DNA of 64,000 nt from Tenebrio molitor (taxonomy: Eukaryota; Arthropoda; Insecta; Coleoptera; Tenebrionidae), in the NCBI RefSeq assembly GCF_963966145.1, contig NC_091053.1, positions 7,564,001 through 7,628,000 of the forward strand, written 5' to 3'. The notes under the pieces were generated by a model that worked only from the letters and a program-made list of their open reading frames with translations, was not told the DNA's origin and made no database searches. The first letter of the stretch is position 1; the number at the start of each line of letters is the position of its first letter. The translations under genes were made by a program, and so were the position numbers. Positions 58,866 to 64,000 of this stretch are shown piece after piece.

Positions 58866-61800
58866 TCACATAGGCGCAAAAGTGCTCCTGGAAATCGACG
58901 ACGAGATTGACATCTCCTCCATCGCCGCCATCCGCGCGGCTTCAGCGGCTTCAGCCACCGCAAGCGCCTCTGCTGCTTCTCTAGCTTTCTGGTCTTTAAT
59001 CTGAGCGTACCTCTTCCTGTGACTCTCCTTCTCAGCTGAGTCGTCGAGTTTCCTCCTCCTTTCTCGACCAGTTTTCAATACTGACCTCCAGCTGAAATCG
59101 TAACTGAAAGGATGCTCCTCGACGTAATCTTGCGCCCCGATTGATAGATTCTGGAAGTAGGAAAAATTGGCGTTCTTGTTGTCGTCGCTGTAGCAGTCTT
59201 CGTACGGATCGGGAGGCGGGGGAGGTTTCTCCTTGACAACATCTGGAAACAGCATTGCCACTGTATCTTTGAAAATCTTGTCCGATTCCTTGAGTTTATT
59301 CTTCTGCTTGCGCCTCTTGATTTCGTTCTCTTCTTCCAGTTTTCTGAGAGGTTCTCGGCGTTTCAGTAGTTCTTCTGTGTTTAGCTGCTTTTTGGTCAGA
59401 ATTATACTTTTGATTCTTTCTTGTTCGTTGATGCGGTGCTGCTCTTGGACAGTTTCCAAATATCTTTGCCCCGGACTGATCCTGACAATCTTCTTTTTCT
59501 CTTCTTTCTTCTTGGTTTCCGCCGGTTCGGTGATCATCACATCAGGTTCTTCTTCGACTACTTGATGAGTGACGACGTGTCTCTGATTCCATTCCCTTTG
59601 CCATTTCAGAAATGCTTTTTTCCGTTGAATTTCGAGAGTCAAGAATCTACTCATATTCTCCTCTTTCGCTCTTACAACCAAAGGACTTGAGTGCGTTGTA
59701 TAGAACAGCCGCAAGGAGCCGCGGTAGTCGCTCAGGCCGAACACGTTGTTTTTAAGTTTTCGGGGATGGCTACTGATTATATTGACAGCACCATTGGATG
59801 TCAGAGCAACTTGCAAAGGTGACTTGCTTTGGTAGAAGAGAGTCCAAATTTCAAGGTAACCATCCATTCGGATCAGCTTAATCGAGGCCTGCTCGAAGGT
59901 AAACCATGAACCATTGGTGTAAATTGATTTGCTTTTTCTCCACAAAACCGGCTGGTCTTTGAAATCTTCTCTCCACAAGGCAAACAGTTTACCTCCGACT
60001 GTCAAAATTGTGTCAAGCACCGGAGCATAATCGATGCTAACAATAGGACCATCGTGAAATTTACCACGATTGATGAACTGGCAGTCTTCGAAATTGACAA
60101 TCTCGCCAGAATCAAACTCTTGTCCTTCCCAAGTCCCTTGGATAAAATCGCCTTCCATGGTACCAGCGTAAAATGTCTTTCTTGGAGAGCTGTTGTACAA
60201 GTTCAAGACGGGTTGGAATATCTGTCTATCTATCAGCTTGACCTTCTTACGACTTTCTCGAGTTGACGGTTCGTAAACAGTCTTGAAGAAGTTTGTGTGA
60301 CACGACGCAATCCCGATCAATCTGTTATTCTCCACGGGATTGATCACATTGATCTTGTAGATAGGCTTCAGATTCAAATGCAACATTTTAAAAGGCGACT
60401 CGAGGACACTAAGAGCACTCGGTCTCTTCTTCAAGCGTCTCACCCTCCTGATCGCCTTGAACCCTCCAGGAGTGACGACTGGCTTTTTCCGCAAATCCCA
60501 AATCATCACAGTACCGTCTTCAGCCGACGTGATCAGTTGCAAAGAGTGAGGAGCGTCATCTTGCAATTGCTCGATCTTTCCAGTCTTGGACACGCTATGA
60601 AACGGAGACATCCACGAGATGGAGTTAACACAACCCTTGTGAGAGTACTTCAGATCGGAAATCGCCGTCGGTCTGACCAGCGCCGCGTCGGAGATGTTTT
60701 TCATCCAGTTCATCAGCGAGAACATGTACTCGCGGTACTTCTGTTGCTCGACTGTCAGAATCTCTTCGACCTCGACGTGTTCGAGCTTGTGGGTGATGTC
60801 CCAAAGGATGATCTGGCCGTTGATGCAACCCCCAATGATGAGATTGGCGTCGTAGGGGCAACACGACAACGAGTAGATTCGACGCGGGGTTTCCAAAATC
60901 AGTTTGGGTTTGAGGTCGTCGTCGAAGCTCCAAAACAAGACGGGGTTGGTGTCGTGGATCGCTTTGAGTACTTCGTCTGATGTCAGCTTCGTGGTGATGT
61001 ACAAAGGAGGTGCTATGTCCACGTAAGACAAGATGAGACAACCGGTCCACATCGGGTGCCAGGCCACACTCGAAATCATCTTACCTCCGCACAAGTTCAT
61101 CTCGATGAAGCAGAAGTACTCGCGGGCTTCAGGAGTTGCAACCTTCTTGGCGTACTTATCGTTGAGTACCAGATTCTCGTAGTCGTTGGAGTACAAGTCT
61201 ATGCATCCGTTGACTTTGAGGATGTCGCAGAAGGACTCCATGTTTTCGGAAATGAAGTCCTTCACGTACTTTTCCGAGTCCTCCACGTCGACCTCAGGGA
61301 GTACGTACTCGTACTGGGTGTAGGAGTTTCTGGGGTAGGTACACACAGTTTGGGCTTCATTCGCCACAACACTCGGAGCCACCTGGACGAAGGCGTCGAC
61401 CCGTCTCCTAAAAATAGTGGCGAGAGCTTCGTCAGAAGGACGCAGCTCCATGTACCCATCCCGCAAGTCCTCCGCTTTGATCAGCCTGAATTGTATCTTG
61501 AACGGCAGAATCGGGTACTTGCTCTCGATCTCCACTTCAATCAAAGACCTGTGGTCCTTGACAATCCCCTCTTCGACTTCCTTGTCCGACCCCAGCGGCT
61601 TCCACCGCTTGATCTTCCTGTGGATCGCGTTCTTGAGACGCTCTTCCTGGATTCGCTTCAACTTGTCGATTATCTCGTTCACAGTTTCTGTCGCCTCTTC
61701 GGTCAAGCAAATGTAGAACTCGTCGAAGTCGCGGGACTCGTCCGGGATGTACCCTATGAGGAACTCATTACCTGGGTACTCCATCACCTCGTTCTTGATC

Positions 61801-62105
61801 GGCAAAAACTCTGAACTGTCGGCGTGCAGATCCAGGTGGTCTACAATCACTTCTTTCTCGATGTTGGTCCAGGGTCGCTCGGCTGTCACGGTATCTCCGG
61901 CCACGCATCCGATGCTGTTCTGGGTGAACTCTTCCAGCACCAGCTTGCGGACGCCCGGGATGTCGAAATTCGGCTCGAAGCGTCTGTCCTTGCGCCGTCT
62001 TCGCCGCCTCGTCGGGGTGGTTTTTTTCGAAGGGACGGCTTCGCTCTCGCTCTCAGACACAATAGCGGTGTTTGGGTTTTCCACTAAATTCTTGTTCGAT
62101 TCCAT
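58866..62105 (-). CDS. DNAI3: Axonemal dynein intermediate chain, WDR63/DNAI3-like
   Basis: 1079 residues in one exon. ATG at 62105-62103 (GTGATGG, good context) is preferred; the frame upstream has no ATG. WDR63 (Chlamydomonas IC140) is an intermediate chain of the inner-arm dynein of motile cilia and sperm flagella, where it helps anchor dynein heavy chains. Seen: acidic/Ser start, a basic patch (TRRRRRRKDRRFEP, about 32-45), FDIPGVRKLVLEE, then WD-type blades at about 342-365 (SSVAWHPMWTG), 410-437 (IIGGCINGQIILWDI), 493-540 (ITSAEDGTVMIWDL), 688-715 (VSIDYAPVLDTILTVGGKLF) and 750-760 (RMDGYLEIWTLF). A charged helical region follows (about 815-960), then KEKPPPPPDPYEDCYSDDN, FSYFQNLSIG, and an Arg/Ala-rich end. 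Longer than vertebrate WDR63 (about 890 residues), mainly by termini. Lack of introns is notable. WDR78/DNAI4 is the main alternative. Expression probably testis-limited in insects (inference). Confidence 0.85.
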   Translation of the reverse strand: MESNKNLVENPNTAIVSESESEAVPSKKTTPTRRRRRRKDRRFEPNFDIPGVRKLVLEEFTQNSIGCVAGDTVTAERPWTNIEKEVIVDHLDLHADSSEFLPIKNEVMEYPGNEFLIGYIPDESRDFDEFYICLTEEATETVNEIIDKLKRIQEERLKNAIHRKIKRWKPLGSDKEVEEGIVKDHRSLIEVEIESKYPILPFKIQFRLIKAEDLRDGYMELRPSDEALATIFRRRVDAFVQVAPSVVANEAQTVCTYPRNSYTQYEYVLPEVDVEDSEKYVKDFISENMESFCDILKVNGCIDLYSNDYENLVLNDKYAKKVATPEAREYFCFIEMNLCGGKMISSVAWHPMWTGCLILSYVDIAPPLYITTKLTSDEVLKAIHDTNPVLFWSFDDDLKPKLILETPRRIYSLSCCPYDANLIIGGCINGQIILWDITHKLEHVEVEEILTVEQQKYREYMFSLMNWMKNISDAALVRPTAISDLKYSHKGCVNSISWMSPFHSVSKTGKIEQLQDDAPHSLQLITSAEDGTVMIWDLRKKPVVTPGGFKAIRRVRRLKKRPSALSVLESPFKMLHLNLKPIYKINVINPVENNRLIGIASCHTNFFKTVYEPSTRESRKKVKLIDRQIFQPVLNLYNSSPRKTFYAGTMEGDFIQGTWEGQEFDSGEIVNFEDCQFINRGKFHDGPIVSIDYAPVLDTILTVGGKLFALWREDFKDQPVLWRKSKSIYTNGSWFTFEQASIKLIRMDGYLEIWTLFYQSKSPLQVALTSNGAVNIISSHPRKLKNNVFGLSDYRGSLRLFYTTHSSPLVVRAKEENMSRFLTLEIQRKKAFLKWQREWNQRHVVTHQVVEEEPDVMITEPAETKKKEEKKKIVRISPGQRYLETVQEQHRINEQERIKSIILTKKQLNTEELLKRREPLRKLEEENEIKRRKQKNKLKESDKIFKDTVAMLFPDVVKEKPPPPPDPYEDCYSDDNKNANFSYFQNLSIGAQDYVEEHPFSYDFSWRSVLKTGRERRRKLDDSAEKESHRKRYAQIKDQKAREAAEALAVAEAAEAARMAAMEEMSISSSISRSTFAPM

Positions 62106-63879
62106 CACTAACTCAATTATTCGCGTTGTGCTCGTGACACGTAACAAATATATTTTTTGACACTTGAATGACACTCCACCTCGATTTATCGCCGCGACTT
62201 TCTCACTGTTGTTCTTCTAATGGGGCGGCGGCGGTGGGCGGATTGTTGACGTGAGGTATCGACAAAACTTTGCCGATTTACTCGCCTGCTTGCTGATAGT
62301 TTTCATAATGGTGGGGAGCTTTCTCGGACAGGTGTCCCATTGTGATGTCACGACACGGATATGACTTGTGAGAGTACAAAGGACAAATCCCGGGCCAGGA
62401 TTCGGGATTTCACAACTCTCGTAATGGTCTATTTTTAATCGAACGGATGAAATGCAACTCCAGGATTTAATTTAATGAAATTGCTTCCGAAGCGAAGGTC
62501 CAATTAGTAAATGATCGGTTTTTTTGGCGGTTTTTGTTTTTTGGAAAACTGGTTTTATTTCAATTACCGACTTTCCGAGACACAATAAGCAATTACATTT
62601 TTTTCTCTCTTCGTACCTTGTCGATGATTTAACAATGGAATTAATGGAGCCCACGCTTGCTAATAATTTGCAACAGACTTCGTTTCTTTTCTTACATTTT
62701 TGTGAGTAGGTGTAAAGAGATTTTTTTAAATTCAAACTCAAACAAGTAAACAAGAGTTACTTTATGCTTTTAAATTCCCCTCCCCCGCCCCTTCCTGTCT
62801 AATCAAAAATATTTTCATATTCTACAATTTTTTTTGGAAGAATATTCACGAGTCCTGAGCCCAAATACGAACTGATAAGGCCGAAAACATATTTCTTTAA
62901 CTGTACGACGCGACTCATTCCTTGGCAGCACCGAGATAACTTTTTATTGTCGTTTATGAGCCACCTGTGTGTTATGTTCAATAATTTATTGCGCATCTTT
63001 TATACCAGATAAGGACGCCAAAACGGGCCAAGTGTCAATTTTGACATCAGTTTATTTGAAATTAGTTGGTACAAAAATTGAGATAAAATTTTTAATGAGG
63101 TTAGATGACGCAAAGTTTCAAACAACTTTGGTAAATACATACCACTTCGGTCTCCTCCATTCTCGCCGAACAAATATGTGCTTGATCTTCTTACAACACA
63201 AAAAACTGACAAATATTTACTGAGTAATCAAGCGTACGAACGACAGCTTCGTTGCACGAAAGCTCGCTGTGCTTTCGTTGAGAGAGCGGCGCGCACTACA
63301 GGTTGGAGCTGGGGCAAACAGAGTCGGCATTTGGCAGACGCGAGGATCCTCCTCTCTCTGTGTTATTTAGCTTGGTGGTCTTTGTCTCCGGAAGGTAATG
63401 ATCGCCAAAAATTAATGATGGATACAGTGTAAATTTTCGGCTTGACGAAGAAACTGTGAAGTGAAAGGTTTTCGCTGTTTCATTGATACAACAAATGATT
63501 TGTGTTTCTTGATTGGTTCTAATCGATGCTTCATTCATACAACAATAGTTGTTTGTATATCAAAGATGTGAAATCGTACTTTGACGGACCGAGAGAAAAA
63601 TTGTCGTCAAGGCCGCTTTGCGGCCGAGGCAAGACAATCTCGAGGTCGTCAAAGGATTTCGTAGCCAAGGTGTACACAACATTTTTCCTACAATCGATGT
63701 AGAAAGTAGGTCTTTGCGCTTGCATTTGACAACGCAAAGTTGACGTTTTCCGAGGACTGTCACTTTGTCGCTCACGCGCGAAAAAATGTACAAAACGCTC
63801 GCTCTTCGAATTTTTTTGTTAAAATCAGATGTCCAGTGATTATTGTAACTAGTGACAACGAATAAACAGAAATTAAATA
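62106..63879. other. Upstream flank of the dynein chain gene, no further gene recognised
   Basis: 62106-62240 is GC-richer and probably holds the promoter; no TATA box is evident. ORFs at 62472-62753 (-), 62969-63223 (+) and 63178-63432 (+) have no motif. A GCC-rich hairpin lies at about 63603-63640 (AGGCCGCTTTGCGGCCGAGG). Confidence 0.45.
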
Positions 63880-64000
63880 TTTAAAGGTTTAGCCTTTGAA
63901 ACCTTAGGTCCTTGATGCAAAGAAGCCATCGATTTCATTAATGTCATCGGAGAGCGACTTATTGCGCAATCAGGCGATTCAAAATCAAAGAAATTCCTTT
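63880..64000 (+). pseudogene. Retroelement polyprotein tail fragment, copy 2 (runs off the window)
   Basis: Reads FKGLAFETLGP and continues FINVIGERLIAQSGDSK..., about 85-90% similar at DNA level to 56707-56827, same strand. The part beyond 64000 is not visible. Confidence 0.5.

Noticed and set aside
60297..61814. Long plus-strand ORFs of 227 and 252 codons
   Set aside because: They are antisense to the dynein intermediate chain frame, whose WD motifs and codon use are coherent; these are shadows.
63178..63432. Plus-strand ORF of 84 codons upstream of the dynein chain
   Set aside because: No motif, no splice context and overlapping equal-length ORFs on the other strand.
9260..63640. GCC/CGG-rich short hairpins near 9290, 32110, 45610, 52300 and 63610 as a CRISPR-like or regulatory array
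   Set aside because: They are far apart, differ in sequence, and look like loops of small hairpin elements; no regular spacing.

Overview
This is eukaryotic nuclear DNA, almost certainly from an insect. A beetle is the best guess, resting on its style (short 51 bp and long TE-filled introns, AT-rich spacers, dense TA-flanked inverted-repeat elements) rather than on a diagnostic marker. No bacterial gene organisation, CRISPR array, rRNA or convincing tRNA was seen.

Genes are sparse. On the left, 4780-5049 (+) is the last coding exon of a centaurin-gamma / AGAP-type ArfGAP (CenG1A-like). Four spliced exons on the minus strand, 48104 down to 13088, build a complete 228-residue four-pass membrane protein with introns of about 13.2 kb, 0.35 kb and 20.8 kb; all junctions have GT-AG and matching phases. 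Around 50.4-50.9 kb two tiny plus-strand reading frames with related cysteine-rich C-termini look like a tandem small-protein family. On the right, 62105-58866 (-) is a single-exon 1079-residue WD-repeat axonemal dynein intermediate chain, the WDR63/DNAI3 (IC140) type. Just beyond its 3' end lie a broken tandem copy of its C-terminal part (58.0-58.65 kb) and the start of a third, each fused at the same point to a reverse-transcriptase remnant.

Most of the rest is transposable-element sequence. More than twenty inverted-repeat elements have readable ends and mostly TA target duplications, indicating Tc1/mariner-like parentage; three carry recognisable transposase remnants. Several are nested, four deep at 0.6-3.1 kb. 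Non-LTR retrotransposons are present as a 5'-truncated copy with an open 432-codon reading frame (38190-39652, -) inserted with a 15-16 bp target duplication into an older decayed copy of the same family; a relic with a zinc knuckle and restriction-like endonuclease signature (27.2-27.7 kb, -); and small fragments at 55.1, 56.7, 57.8, 58.65 and 63.9 kb. Two tandem arrays (about 120 bp units at 18.0-18.5 kb; about 165 bp units at 55.56-56.03 kb) and large near-perfect palindromes (about 0.5 kb, at 32.8 and 34.9 kb) complete the picture.

The genes have no evident functional link; this is ordinary gene-poor insect chromosome. The most useful results are the spliced tetraspan gene, the small cysteine-tail genes and the tandem partial amplification of the dynein chain.
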